Source of the DNA: Ascaphus truei
Lineage: Eukaryota > Chordata > Amphibia > Anura > Ascaphidae
NCBI GenBank assembly: GCA_036426205.1
Contig: WSYH01000140.1
Location: 124,001 to 188,000 of the forward strand
Direction: 5' to 3'
Length of the DNA stretch: 64,000 nucleotides
Under the pieces are notes generated by a model that was not told the DNA's origin, searched no databases, and saw only the letters and a program-made list of their open reading frames with translations. Of the stretch, positions 37,211 to 48,450 are shown piece by piece. The position numbers were made by a program, and so were the translations under genes. Within the stretch, counting starts at the first letter, position 1. Every line of letters begins with the position of its first letter.

Positions 37211-37367
37211 CAGTGTTCGACAAACCTATACATTTGCTCGCCCCGGGCGAGTGGATTTAACATTGTGGCAAGCTCCTATTGGCCCAAGCAGCACACGTTT
37301 GGTACTAGGTGGCGAGTAGATTTTTTTTGTGTGGCGAGTAGATTTTTTGGTGATTTGTCGACCACTG
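37211..37367 (-). mobile_element. hAT-like MITE, second copy, with perfect target duplication
   Basis: Same family as 32,606-32,740, in opposite orientation. It starts CAGTGTTCGACAAACC and ends GATTTGTCGACCACTG. CTCATTAC stands at 37,203-37,210 and again at 37,368-37,375, an exact 8-bp duplication. It differs internally by a duplicated GTGGCGAGTAGATTTTTT segment. Confidence 0.93.
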
Positions 37368-37495
37368 CTCATTACCATATATGTTTTGTCAGTTGGATGC
37401 AGCATTGGGCTCCCCTGTCTTTCGTTGACCTATGGCACTCCAGTAAATAAAATCAAGATATTTTATTCATTAAAAATGTTAAAAAAATTAATTTA

Positions 37496-39533
37496 AATTG
37501 AGTGATGTTTTGGGCCGAACAGACCCTTTCTCAACCTCCCCAATGCAGAGTACCTACAGTATTTCTGCTTGTCGATGTGTAGGGAAGGGACAAACCCGCT
37601 TAATTTCGCACCAAACAAACCCTTTTCACTTCCCTTTTTGCTTACTGAAGCCTGGAGGAGAACTAACATGCTACGGTCGCCACCTGGTAAAAAGCTTTAG
37701 ATCACTGTATTTACAAATAGAGTTGGATACCGTTCAGTGTGCGGGTCAGAACACTAGCTTAACATTTTACAGCTATGAAAGAAGGGTACGCCTGTAGCCC
37801 ATTATATTCAAATTTATAGTGCTGCACGGAGATTCAGAGAAACCAATGTACACACAAATGGCAACTTTTGGATGGTTATCAAGGACGCTACTTGATAACT
37901 CGGCACAAACGCCCTCTGCTGGATGTTGTGAAGGCATTATATCTAATGTTCTATACACACTTCCCAATACAATACATCGTAACATAACATAACAGAAATG
38001 GTTCGAGGAAACTCGTAATGAAACGTGAAATGGTCTCAAACCATATACAAATCCTTTTTATAGCTGAAAACTCTGTAATAATTGCCAAAGCGAAGAGCAG
38101 TTACAAATCTGTCGAGTTACATAAAAGATATGCATTACCCTAGCACACACAGAAGCCAATATACATAACAGTGTAGTCACGGCACAATATGCTCGTAAAG
38201 CTGGCTACTTAGAAACTCAATCTATCAAGACAAAATATGTACAAATAGGCCACACTAAGATGGGTTTAAACTTCTTCTTGTATGTAAAATATTCTTTTGA
38301 ATCTCTATTGCTCGATCCCAGGTAAATGCGTTTTTGTCGTATATTCATTTTTGCCTTCAACCCTTTTTCTTACATCTCCAGCCAGTAGCCAATTCCTATA
38401 TATCTGGGTTTACACAATTTATTGCCCTACAATTGAAGCCCCAGGCGTCAGCATAGTCATACCCATATTATCCTTTCCTGATGTTATGAGGTAGTCCTTA
38501 ATCTTTAGTTGACGGAGTCCAGATTGTTTTCTTCCTTGACCTGTCATATAGCTCCACTATATATCTGTCATATATAGGAGGACATTAAGAGGCACGTGAA
38601 GATTTTGCCACACAGAATTTATTCACAGATCTAGGTATAATAATGAATAATATCAAGTCCAGAATTGGCACTTGTGGTGCTACAGAATAACCTAATTGCA
38701 TGGGATCTGGCAATAGAGATTCAAAAGTATATTTTACATACAAGAAGAAGTTTAAACCCATCTTAGTGTGGCCTTTTTTGCAAATATTTTGTCTTGATAG
38801 ATTGAGTTTATAAGTAGCCAGCTTTACGAGCATATTGTGCCGTGACTACACTATTATGTATATTGGCTTCTGTGTGTGCTAGGGTAATACATATCTTTTA
38901 TGTAACTCAACAGATTTGTAACTGCTCTTCGCTTTGGCAATTAGTACAGAGTTTTCAGGTATAAAAGGATTTGTATATGGTTTGTGCCATTTTCATGTTA
39001 AATTACGAGTTTCCTCGAACCATTTCTGTTATGTTATGTTACGATGTATTGTATTGGGAAGTGTGTATAGAACATTAGATGTAATGCCTTCACAACATCC
39101 AGCAGAGGGCGTATGTACAGAGTTATCAAGTAGCGTCCTTGATAACCATTCAAAAGTTGACATTTGCATGTACATTGGTTTCTCTGAATCTCCATACATG
39201 ACTATAAATTTGCTTATACTGTAGAACTTTTACCAGCCAGCTCTTTTTTCGTAGCTATAAATCTTAGGCTAGTGTTTTTACCCTCACACTGTATAACATG
39301 CGACGCTATACTGTATTTATAAATACAGTGACAAGTATTTTACCCAGGGGTCACAGTATCACGTTTGTGTAGTTCTCCTCCAGGCTTTTCCGTAAGCGGG
39401 AAGTGAAAAGATTTGTTTGGCACGAAATGAAGCGTCTTGGCTCCTCCCCTTCACTTTATATCAAGCAGGTCTAGGTACACTGCATCGGGGAGGTTCAGAA
39501 AGGGCCTTTTATGTCCGAAACGTTGCTTTTTAC
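37496..39533. repeat. Long palindrome, arms about 840 bases
   Basis: The left arm (37,496-38,335) and right arm (38,697-39,533) flank a 360-base spacer. The minus strand of the left arm and the plus strand of the right arm encode the same non-functional peptide (SSNHFCYVMLRCIVLGSVYR), which shows the inversion directly. Both outer ends carry a CAGAAAGGGCC..CGAAACGTTG-like motif related to the hammerhead-like set. No transposase or RT frame is inside, and the element class is unknown. Confidence 0.88.
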
Positions 39534-39689
39534 ACATTTTATCATTTTGATGGACTGAAATTTTTTGTTTGTTTATGTGTCTGTGTCGACAAGGAGAAGG
39601 TTGCAATAGTCCAGGTAGAGATATTAATTCATATTTCAGTAGGAGAGAAACGGAAACAAAAGTTTGTATTTTAGCCATTTTGCGGTATG

Positions 39690-39875
39690 ACGCGGCAAGA
39701 TTTAGCGATGACAGAGCTATTGCAACTGGTGCAAAATGCAGCTGCAAGATGAACAAACCAGGCTCCTTCCTGCTACATCACATCTGTTCTCCTTTCTCTG
39801 CATTGGTTGCCTTTTAAGGTTGAGAATTTGTTTCAGGGTTAGCATGTTGACATTTAAATCCCTACATTACATTAT
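39690..39875 (+). pseudogene. L2-like LINE C-terminal fragment (block B)
   Basis: GAGCTATTGCAACTGGTGC begins an ELLQLVQNAAAR block, followed by SVLLSLHWLP and a degenerate continuation, the conserved C-terminal region of L2/CR1 LINEs. A stop after AAAR and the lack of any RT core show it is a dead fragment. Confidence 0.72.
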
Positions 39876-39988
39876 TTGTGTGCAAACTATCTGAAGTAGC
39901 TGCTGGCTTCTTTTGGACCCGCTAGCTCACTTCGAGGCACAGGTGAACGTGTACTGACTGCTCTCAGGATCTCGTGGATATCCGATGA

Positions 39989-40171
39989 CAGAGCTGCTGA
40001 ACTCCAGTCCTCAAGGCCTCCAACAGGTCGGGTTTTAAGGATATTCCAGCTTCAGTATAGGTGGCTCAGTCTTTGAACTGAGCCACTGATGGAGACGCCT
40101 GTGCTGAAGCTGGGATATCCTGAAAACCGGACCTGTAGTGGGGGCCTGAGGACTGGAGTTGAGAACCCCTG
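39989..40171. mobile_element. Palindromic hAT-like MITE
   Basis: The ends are CAGAGCTGCTGAACTCCAG on the left and, in reverse complement of the right, CAGGGGTTCTCAACTCCAG. The element is palindromic through TGGCTCAGTC..GAGCCACTGA. Flanks TCCGATGA and TCCTGTGG match at five of eight positions, so an 8-bp duplication is plausible but decayed. A partial relative lies at 45,333-45,370. Confidence 0.72.
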
Positions 40172-40224
40172 TCCTGTGGGGCTCGAGCGATTAGCTATGC
40201 TGTTCCTACTCTTTGGAACTCTTA

Positions 40225-40690
40225 GGCTGCGCTTATAGTGACGGTGACGCCAGGCTGCAGTCGCTGGAAAAATAAAATTGAGATGACTTCCAGCGACTTC
40301 CAGCGCCCCCCCCGCCCCCCCCCGCCGGGTGCGTGTGCCACAGTGAAGACTGGGGACTCACCCTTAGGCTGCTTCCATGGATACTGCTTGCGGGCGGAGG
40401 CGCGCTGAGGCAGAGGGAAAGCGGGTGCTTTCCCTGGCCTTGGACAGCGCGCTGTCTGGGGCGTGTCGGCGGGCGGGCGGGCCAGTGATGTCACGGAGCT
40501 GAGGGCGAACCACTCACGTGACCGGCCCTGCGCTCCGGCAAGCGCGAAAATTTTACATTTTCCTAAGACCTACGCTTCCGCGCGCTTGCGTAGGCGAGCC
40601 CCTACTAAAGCCGCTCTCATTGCGGCTGTAGGGGCTCAGTGCCGAGCGTAAGCGCGCCTCCGCCCGCAAGCACTATCCATGGACGCGGCC
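40225..40690. mobile_element. Harbinger-like MITE, GC-rich
   Basis: TTA at 40,222-40,224 and 40,691-40,693 flank ends GGCTGCGCTTATAGTGACGG and GGACGCGGCC. The interior is very GC- and CpG-rich, including CCCCCCCCGCCCCCCCCGCC. No frame codes for a transposase. The TTA duplication is what PIF/Harbinger elements produce. Confidence 0.78.
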
Positions 40691-41479
40691 TTAGACTCTT
40701 GGTCTAAGATGCAGCCTCTCTTGAAATATAAAAGCAAAGCCTATTGTATCTGTTTACCCAGGCATTTGGTTAATGCACCACCACTAACTCGACATGTAAG
40801 ACTAAAATTCCATTTTGGTTATACTTACATCCTATGTTTGCATTCTGTTTGGGTTGTAGATAATTGTTTTAAAGCAGCAAAACATGTGAAATGTTATATG
40901 GGTTTGACTTTTTTTTTGTAATCCGTTCTGTAGTGTTAGATACTGCATTATTTTTATTATGCAACTCTTAATGCCATGTTTAATGAGTTTTAATATCCTT
41001 TAATTTCTATAGAAGGCTTTAGCCCACCTTCCCAGCAGTGCAAGATCTTTGCAACACTTTACTGTTTGTGATGATTTGCTGCCTAATTTGTTGCCAATAT
41101 TCCCAGCAGTTTAAGCTGCAAACTGTAACAATATATAATGTTACCTTAGTAATATAAGGATACATTGTAGCTGCTGAGTTACACTGACTGACACAGCCAT
41201 TATGTTGGTAACACCATAAGGATTTTTACTGATAACCGGAGCACCAAACAATTGCCAGTTTGGGTAGGAATGTAGAATTACTGTATACATTGCCACATGC
41301 TTTACATATACAAATGAGACAATAAAAACATGGGGGATGTAGTATTGCTGCTCTAAATGTTTTTTTTTATTTTTTATTTGTTTGTAATTTTGAAGTATAC
41401 AAAGCAACCAGGTGTTCATAGCACAAACGAAAAGTGAATATAAAAGGCGAATTGTATGTGTATGTGCAATAAACTCAGT

Positions 41480-41983
41480 GAATAAATTAATTAATTAAAC
41501 ACTGATATCACATGTATACTGCAACTCCATGAGACAGGATCCTCTGAAGTGGATGCTCCTTGGAAACCACATATGAAGAACAAGCACAAGTACATGCAGA
41601 ATAGTTCATTAACTCGTCACTTCCAATTGGCAAACACCACAGAGGGGAAAGAAGCAACTCACACTTTCCCCTCTGGTAAGGGCTGTTATATAGTGCGTGC
41701 CTATGCCGCATGCTTTTCCTCTTTATAGAGCCGGGAGCTGCAGGTAATGTATATGTGTATGTATGTGTGTGTATATGTGTGTGCATGGGTTGTTTGAGTG
41801 AAAGGAAGTCCTAAATAAGATTTTTTTAAAGAAAAAAAAAAGTTTAAGAAATATTTTTTTTTTAGTTCTGCGATCATTGACACACACACACCACACAACA
41901 CAACAACACACACACACACCCACACACACACACACACACGCAAAACAACAAACTACACACACCACACACACACACACACACCA

Positions 41984-42014
<31 letters not shown>

Positions 42015-43315
42015 TCACACACACACACACACACCATCCACATACCACAACACAACAATCTCCACACCTCCACACACAACATCTCCACACCTCCACCCTC
42101 CACACTCCACTACCTCCACTACATACCACACCATCCACACACATATACACACACATACATACATTTGAGTGCCGGTAGCAGCGTGAAAAGATGGTTTTCC
42201 CAATCTTCGCCGCTGTCTGTTGGCTCCCCTCTCCCTGCCGTGCGCGCGCGCGGCCCTTGTGTAAAAGGGCTGACTCACGTCCGCCAACTAAAATTCCACG
42301 CGCACAGCGTAGCGCGCGTCCGGCACTATAGAACAAGCCTAAGAAGCAGAGAGTGACTTCGGGCAGACTCCAACCCCACTAAAGACTTGGCCACTCCTTG
42401 TGGTGCGTGCGTTCGTATACACGGCTTCCCCTGGTCGGCGTCTCCCACCCGTAGCGGTAGCATAAACAGACCTGAATACTCTCTAATTAGATGGTATAAA
42501 GGTATCAGGCTATATAGTATTGATTTAGAAGCTAATGTACTTAACATAGTTTTATACATTGGTACTTAAAATCAACAGAAACTTTTTTTAATTGTGGAAT
42601 TACATTTTTCTGTTGATTTTAAGTACCAATCTATAAAACTATGTTAAGTACATTAGCTTCTAAATCAATACTATATAGCCTGATACCTTTATACCATCTA
42701 ATTAGAGAGTATTCAGGTCTGTTTATCCTAATTGCCTAGAGCAGAAATGTGATCTAGTTAACATAAAAAGATTGGGCATTGGATTAGATACTAAGAACAA
42801 GCAGCTGAATCATTTAAACTGATGATGCAGAGTAAAAGATAGGATGCAGAGAGACTCGTAGCATAACCCCAGAAGAAGTCAAAATACGGTCTGAACGCAT
42901 TGGGCTTTTTGGACTGTTGAGGCTACCGTAGCAGCTTGCTACTGCACTGGGACTGTGACCGGCTGATGAGAAGCTGACGTGGAGCCACCCCGGACCGCTG
43001 CGGGTGAGGGACGCAGACATGGGGAAGCCGTGTATACGAACACACGTGCCACGAGGAGCGGCCAAGTCTTTAGTGGGGTTGGAGTCTGCCCGAAGTCACT
43101 CTCTGCTCCTTATAGCGGGGAAAGTGTGAGTTGCTTCTTCCCCCCTCCCCACCCCCCGTGTTGTTTGTCTACTGGAAGTAAAGAGTTAATTAACTATTCT
43201 GCATGTACTTGTGCATGTTCTTCATATGTGGTTTCCAAGGAGCATCTACTTCAGAGGATCCTGTCTCGTGGAGTTGCTGTATACATGTGATATCAGTGTT
43301 TAATTTATTAAGTTA
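41480..43315. repeat. Large asymmetric palindrome
   Basis: The centre is near 42,597: arms 42,476-42,590 and 42,605-42,720 are almost perfect complements (AATCAACAGAAA..TTTCTGTTGATT). Homology continues outward: 42,300-42,475 pairs with about 42,975-43,115, and 41,490-41,690 with 43,110-43,310. The left arm carries about 600 extra bases (41,690-42,300, mostly CA repeat) and the right arm about 240 extra (42,725-42,965). Confidence 0.85.
41880..42160. repeat. (CA)n/(CCACA)n tract
   Basis: CA-rich simple sequence in the left arm of the palindrome. In block A it is longer and richer in CAC and CATC variants (29,015-29,390). Open frames on either strand (Thr/His or Cys/Val repeats) are not genes. 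Confidence 0.93.
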
Positions 43316-43525
43316 TTCATTGGGTTTATTATTGAGGTAAGGGGGCAAATTAAACAGAAGTCAAATATGACCCCTAAACCACAGACGCGTGGAACTGGAT
43401 GGATTGTAGTGTTATGGACTGTGATGGGAAAGAGCACACAGATCCTTGATTTCAGTGGGATTACGAGCAGCTCTGTCTTTGACATACTGAGTGTAAGGTA
43501 TCTAGGTTCCATGCAGGATAAGCTT
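43310..43525 (-). pseudogene. Antisense L2-like LINE fragment
   Basis: The minus strand reads LSMSKTELLVIPLKS, then VHNTTIHPVPRV and GLGVIFDFCL, matching the segment of L2/CR1 LINEs in which a KTE(L/A)L motif precedes a V..LGV.FD block. About 70 residues remain, without the YADD core. Confidence 0.7.
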
Positions 43526-43720
43526 CAGTGAGACAGTTGCAGACCTGGGACTGTACTGTAGGTGTGAGAATCTGTACGGATAGTTGTGTGTCATGTGCAT
43601 GCTGCATAGGAGTTACTAGAAGCCAAATGAATTTTTAAGGTCACAATAGGAAGAGTCTATAGCGAGAGAGGTTTCAGAACTGAGCCTTAAAGCTGCAGAA
43701 CTAGCAATATCCTACATGTG

Positions 43721-44100
43721 TTTTTTTTTTTTTTAAATCAGTTCTGTACTGACATTTTTTATTTATTATAATGTACAGTAACACTCATTTTTTGTTTCTA
43801 TAGAAACCATTTACAAAGTCACACCCCCTTCCTCTTCTGAAGCAGGTTCTGGCACACACCTTGTTGAGCCCTGCCCTCTCTCTAGCAGTGCACCAATTGT
43901 ATCTTCCCCACAGAACTTTGTATCTTTTGGTCCTCTTCTGCTTCACTGACCTAGAGCCAAATCTTCATCAATTGATCACAGAAGAACAGTGATTTAGCTA
44001 ATTACTTATCATTGTGTGGATTGTATTGATGCACATTTTAAATGGGGGGAAATAAAAATTTTTAAAACACAGCAGCTTGGACTGCTGCTTTAAGGTACAC
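43721..44100. other. Noncoding, no gene seen
   Basis: Starts with an 18-base poly(T) near 43,715-43,734 and is otherwise AT-rich single-copy-looking sequence. Confidence 0.45.
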
Positions 44101-44104
44101 TAAC

Positions 44105-44590
44105 AGATACATCAACAGAAGTAGGAGAGGAGTTGGCAATTGACACATTAATGGATCGATGAGAGACACGGGAAGAAAGCCAGGAGAGGGCTTTGTCCTT
44201 AGCACCATGTGGAGTGTGTGAAGGAGAAGTGGGTCGTCAACTGTATCAAAGGCTGGAGACAGTTCATTTGGATGAAGAAGTAATGGGCTTAAAATTTAGC
44301 AATTTGGTGGTCGTTTGCGTCTTTGGTGAGGGCTGTTTCAGTAGAATGCGCAGTGCAAAAACCTTACTGGAGAAGGTCTAGAAGCGGACGGGAGCTGGGG
44401 AAAGCAAGCAAGCTGGAAAATAAAAGCCATTCCAAAAGTGTAGAGGCAGGAGAGAAACGGGGCGATAGATGGATTAGTGGGGTCAAGGGTCATGTTATTG
44501 AGAAGAGCTCTCACAACAGCAGTTTACAGAGGGAAGGAAAGGTACCAGAGGAAAGCCGTGATGAAAAGGGCAGCAAGATGGTTAAAGTAC
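44105..44590 (+). repeat. Unclassified interspersed repeat, copy 1
   Basis: Diverged relative of 61,000-61,570 in the same orientation. Shared phrases include GTGAAGGAGAAG, GCAATTTGGTGGTC, GGTGAGGGCTGTTTCAGTAGA and GCAGTGCAAAAACC. Short frames are broken and differ between copies. The family was not recognised. Confidence 0.55.
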
Positions 44591-44597
44591 AGAATAA

Positions 44598-44841
44598 GGC
44601 CGCGTCTACAGTGCCCGCAACCGCGACGAGTGATGTCAGCCGTCGCCGCTAGCAAAAATTGTATTTCGCTTTGCGGCGGCGGTGCTGGCGACCAGGCCGT
44701 TGATTGGTTCAGGGGCTATCACATGAGGCGACAGCCCCTGAAAAATCAAATATTCCCGGCTGCAAAAAATCACCATGAGCGCACACGGCGGCGACAATGC
44801 ATTTGTTTACGGGCGACGTCGCCGGCACTGTAAGCGCGGCC
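44598..44841. mobile_element. Harbinger-like MITE, 244 bp
   Basis: Starts GGCCGCGTCTACAGTGCC and ends GGCACTGTAAGCGCGGCC, a strong inverted match. TAA precedes it (44,595-44,597) and AAA follows, so the 3-base duplication has one difference. The interior is rich in CGCCG, with an inner palindrome around CAGGGGCTATCACATGAGGC. Confidence 0.8.
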
Positions 44842-45781
44842 AAAGCCTCTTTCTGCTGTCCCTTTCATCAGGGCCCTGCCCTTGACCCCAGGGTTAATGT
44901 TAAGGTGCTGGGATTGCATGTGTCTGTATTTACCACAACACTGTACAATTGTAACTCTTTACAAGTAGTGGTACTGTGTGTGTTTTACCCTTTAACACAT
45001 GAGGCGGCAGTACCTCCTTTCTGCACATAGGGGGAAAGGTCAGAGACCCTTTTGTCCCTGAGAGCCCAGCCCCCCTGCTGGACAATTGATTTCCCTGGGC
45101 TTGTGGGGCAGGGGGCATGCCCATGAAAAGGGTAGTTAGGGCCCCAATTGCGGGACACTTTTTGAGGATTTGTGAGGGAGAGGACATATTCCAGGGAATG
45201 CTGTGACCAAAGGACCCTGCTACTTTTGCAGACTGAGAGCGGAGCTTTTTTTCTTCACTGCCAAAACCGCGCCATTCAATCCGCCCCGTGGAACGCCGAG
45301 TCAGATCCTCTCGTGTGGCACTGGCCACCGCAGGTCTTTGACTGAGCCACTGATTGAGCCACCTGTGCATAAAGCATAGATATCCTTTTGAAAGGCTTTG
45401 GGTGACCGTCACTTCAAGAAAAATATCTTCTGCAGACTGTTTTGTTCTTTTTCTAGTTCCTGGATTTAGTTTTTACTTTTGCACACGGGCACAGGTCTTG
45501 GGTTAGATGTTTCCATTTACTTTCTCTCATAAGACAACCCACTCTATTAACAGATACATTATTTGCACACGGTACTATGTCAAATTAGGCGATGCAACTT
45601 CTATCCTCCTATCAGACACTAGTATGAGTCATAGATGTATCACTCTATCCAATCACAAGTTACTAAATGTATGCCACGCCTCTGTATACAGAGAATATAA
45701 CCGTTTGAACTTTTTTTGTCTTCCTCGTGTGAGCATATTCCTTGGTATGGCTCGGATCTTACCAATTAGTAAAACCCAGCT
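44842..45781. other. Repeat remains, no gene seen
   Basis: Includes a GACTGAGCCACTGATTGAGC fragment (45,342-45,361) of the palindromic hAT-like MITE family. The 160-codon minus-strand frame at 44,930-45,412 resembles nothing I recognise and spans repeat-like text. Confidence 0.45.
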
Positions 45782-47765
45782 GAAGAATAACTCCATGGTT
45801 TGTGTTTCAACTTATTCCTAAACATATTCTTTTACACTTAAACCTGACCTGTTTGTGGTCTTTGAGGACTGGAGTTAGCCACTTCTAAGTTCGTCAATCT
45901 ACATTGGCACTTGTGTAATCCAAAGTGGGTATTTTTAACTTTGTTTGCATTATTTTTGCATTCACAAATTAGATAAAAAATAAGTAAATAAAAAACGCCA
46001 CAAGTAATCTCAAGCTCGTTTACAAAAATGTTAGGGGTCATTCAAAGCCTCATCCCCACTTAGAGAGAGAATGTTTTTATAAATTATATAATTTTAATTA
46101 TATTTATTTATAAAAATGTTTTACCAGGAATTATAGGCTAAAGCAGTAAATTCGGGCATTATTGAAAAAACTGCTCTCTGATTGGTTAAATTCCGGGCAT
46201 TATCCAATCAGTAATGCCGGAATTTGTTAGCAGCCGCTTGCAATGTGCAGTTTCAAATGTGTGTTTATTGTGCGAGCCAATCAGCTTTCCAGAGAACCGT
46301 GCAAGTGAGACAGGGCAGGGGAGCGGGGATGGTGGAATGAAATAACAAGTATGAGACATGGGCAGGGGTTTGGGTCAGTCACGGATTGTATCAGCCAGGG
46401 GGTGACTCCTTCCCCTCCGAGCCGACTGATATTTTCTGAGCAGATCTGTTGAATTGGGGGAGAGGGGGGGGGGGGGGAAGAAAAGAGGTATGCAAAGTTC
46501 GTAAGTGGCTGTCTGCAGTTTCTTTGTGGGGCGGCTGCAGTTGTGGGGTGTGTGCGGGATGTGTGGTGTGTATATCTGTTGTAGAGTGTAGAGGTGCTGG
46601 GTTGTGTGGGTATTAGAGCTCCAGTGTGTGTTGTCCTGTCAGCAGCAGTGTTTATGGTTGAGCATGTGTGTGTTGTAGTAGCAGTTGTGTGTGTGTAGAG
46701 GTGCTGGTATTAGAGGTTGCACAGTGTTGGTTGTGTGTGTGTATGTTGTCTGTGTAGAGGTTTTGCAGTGTTGTGGTGTGGGGGTGGGGCCGGTGTGTGT
46801 GTAGAGGTGCTTTGTTGTGCTGTGTTGTGGGTAGAGTGGGGGGGAAGAGAGAGGTCATGCAAAAGTTAGTAAGTGGCTGTCTCATTTCTATGTGGCTGAA
46901 GTTTGTGTGTGTGTTGTGTGCTGTGTGATTTGTATTGTATCTGTGTGATGGTGGAGTGTGTGGTGGTGTATAGAGCTCAGTGTGTGCTGTGTGTAGGTGT
47001 AAGAGCAAGAGTTAGGTTTATGGGTGTGCATGGGTGTAGGTAGGCATTGTGTGTGGTGAAGAGGTGTTTTTAGAGATGTGTTGTGTGGTGGAGGTAGGTA
47101 TGTGTGGGGTACGTGTGTAGAGATGCAGTGGGTTTGTGGTGTGGGTGTGTGGTGTGGTGTAGTAGGGCTTGTTGGTGTGTGTCTTGTGTGTAGGGTTGGC
47201 TGGAAGGGTGTGTGGAGTGTGTGACGTATTGGCTTTTGTTATTGTTGTGTGCGCAGCTGCTGGGTGTGGAGGTGGTTTGTGGTGTGTGTGTAACAGAGGG
47301 GGGGCAGGGTCTGGATATAGATATCTGCAGTTGTAAGAGTATAAAAGGTGTGGTTTCAGTAGATTTGACCATTTTATTTATAATAAAAAAAAAATCTTTT
47401 AGATATACCAAACGTGACTATTATTTAAGAAATAAGCCTACATTTAGCCTATAATACTCAGAAGAGACCACAGACTATCTAAAGCTTGCCTAAAGTAGCC
47501 CGGTTACTTCTGGGTGTAACCTGGCTAGTTTAAACGGCATTCGCATTGACTAATAGACCATGGATCAACACAGAAGGGCGGTCCCTGTCGCCTCGGGCCT
47601 TCAACTCTTCCAGCCAGGGCATATGCGCCAGTAATGCTCTGTTCTTCAGGGAATTACTTAAGAATACATGAGAGTACCACCCCCACCCCCACCTCTCGTG
47701 TTCAAGTATGTCCTGGGCATATCGAGGTTATGGATGACAAATAATACATGGTAGTAAAACCAGCC
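45782..47765 (+). repeat. Block C1: noisier copy of a 1.5-2 kb duplicate
   Basis: Collinear with C2 (47,768-49,300), starting from ACTCCATGGTTTGTGTTTCA, repeated as ACTCCATTGCGTTTGTGTT near 47,781. It shares the AAATTCCGGGCATT hairpin region, a G-run, long TG-rich sequence and the AACCTGGCTAGTTTAAA part. C1 has more indels, as block A does relative to B. Confidence 0.8.
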
Positions 47766-48186
47766 TTTGAAGAAATAAAAACTCCATTGCGTTTGTGTTA
47801 AAAACTGATTCCTAACATTATTATTTACACTTAAACCTGACCGGTTTGTGGTCTTTGAGACTGGATGTTGCCAATTCTAGTGCGTCAAATCTGTAATTGG
47901 CACTTGTGTAATCCAAAGTGGGTATTTTTAACTTTGTTTGCATTATTTTTGCATTCACAAATTAGATAAAAAATAAGTAAATAAAAAACGCCACAAGTAA
48001 TCTCAAGCTCGTTTACAAAAAATGTTAAGGGGTCATTCAAAGCCTCATCCCCACTTAGAGAGAGAATTTGTTTTTATAATTTATATAATTTTAATTATAT
48101 TTATTTATAAAAATGTTTTACCAGGAATTATAGGCTAAAGCAGTAAAATTCCGGGCATTATTGAAAACCCTGCTCTCTGATTGGTT

Positions 48187-48227
48187 AAAATTCCGGGCAT
48201 TATCCAATCAGTAATGCCCGGAATTTT
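48187..48227. repeat. Perfect 16-bp hairpin, nine-base loop
   Basis: AAAATTCCGGGCATTA (48,187-48,202) and its exact complement (48,212-48,227) flank TCCAATCAG. The same 16-mer also occurs as a direct repeat at 48,145-48,160. It may be the subterminal structure of the inserted element. Confidence 0.9.
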
Positions 48228-48431
48228 AGCAGCTTGCAATGTGCAGTTTTCAATGTGTGTTTATTTCGAGCCAATCAGCTTTCAGAACAGCTGAGACAGG
48301 GCAGGGGATTGGTTAGAATGAAGTAACAGCTCTGAGACAGGGCAGGGGTTTGGTCAGGATGTATCAGCCACGGGTTGACTCCTTCCCCTCCCGAGCCGAC
48401 TGATATTTTCTGAGCAGATTCTGTTGAATTG

Positions 48432-48450
48432 GGGGGGGGGGGGGGGGGAA
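48432..48450. repeat. Poly(G) run and TG-rich region
   Basis: About 18 G in a row, followed to 48,860 by TGTG-rich sequence with a recurring GTGTAGAGGTGC phrase. The counterpart in C1 is at 46,454-47,290. Confidence 0.85.

Larger units (their letters stand above)
31925..43720 (+). repeat. Block B: clean copy of the duplicated locus
   Basis: This is the reference version of the region repeated as block A. It contains MITEs, a short minisatellite, RTE and L2 remnants and three long inverted repeats, with no intact gene. The join between A and B is abrupt, with no element that would explain a real duplication breakpoint. Confidence 0.85.

Noticed and set aside
32606..37367. A single 4.8-kb transposon with 135-bp terminal inverted repeats
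   Set aside because: Each terminal copy has its own complete ends and its own different exact 8-bp target duplication, so they are two separate MITEs.
37773..39224. Two similar proteins on opposite strands (37,773-38,039 and 38,934-39,224)
   Set aside because: They are the two arms of one palindrome read on opposite strands, with no start context or known domain.
41877..42356. His/Thr and Cys/Val repeat frames
   Set aside because: Simple translations of the CA/TG microsatellite.
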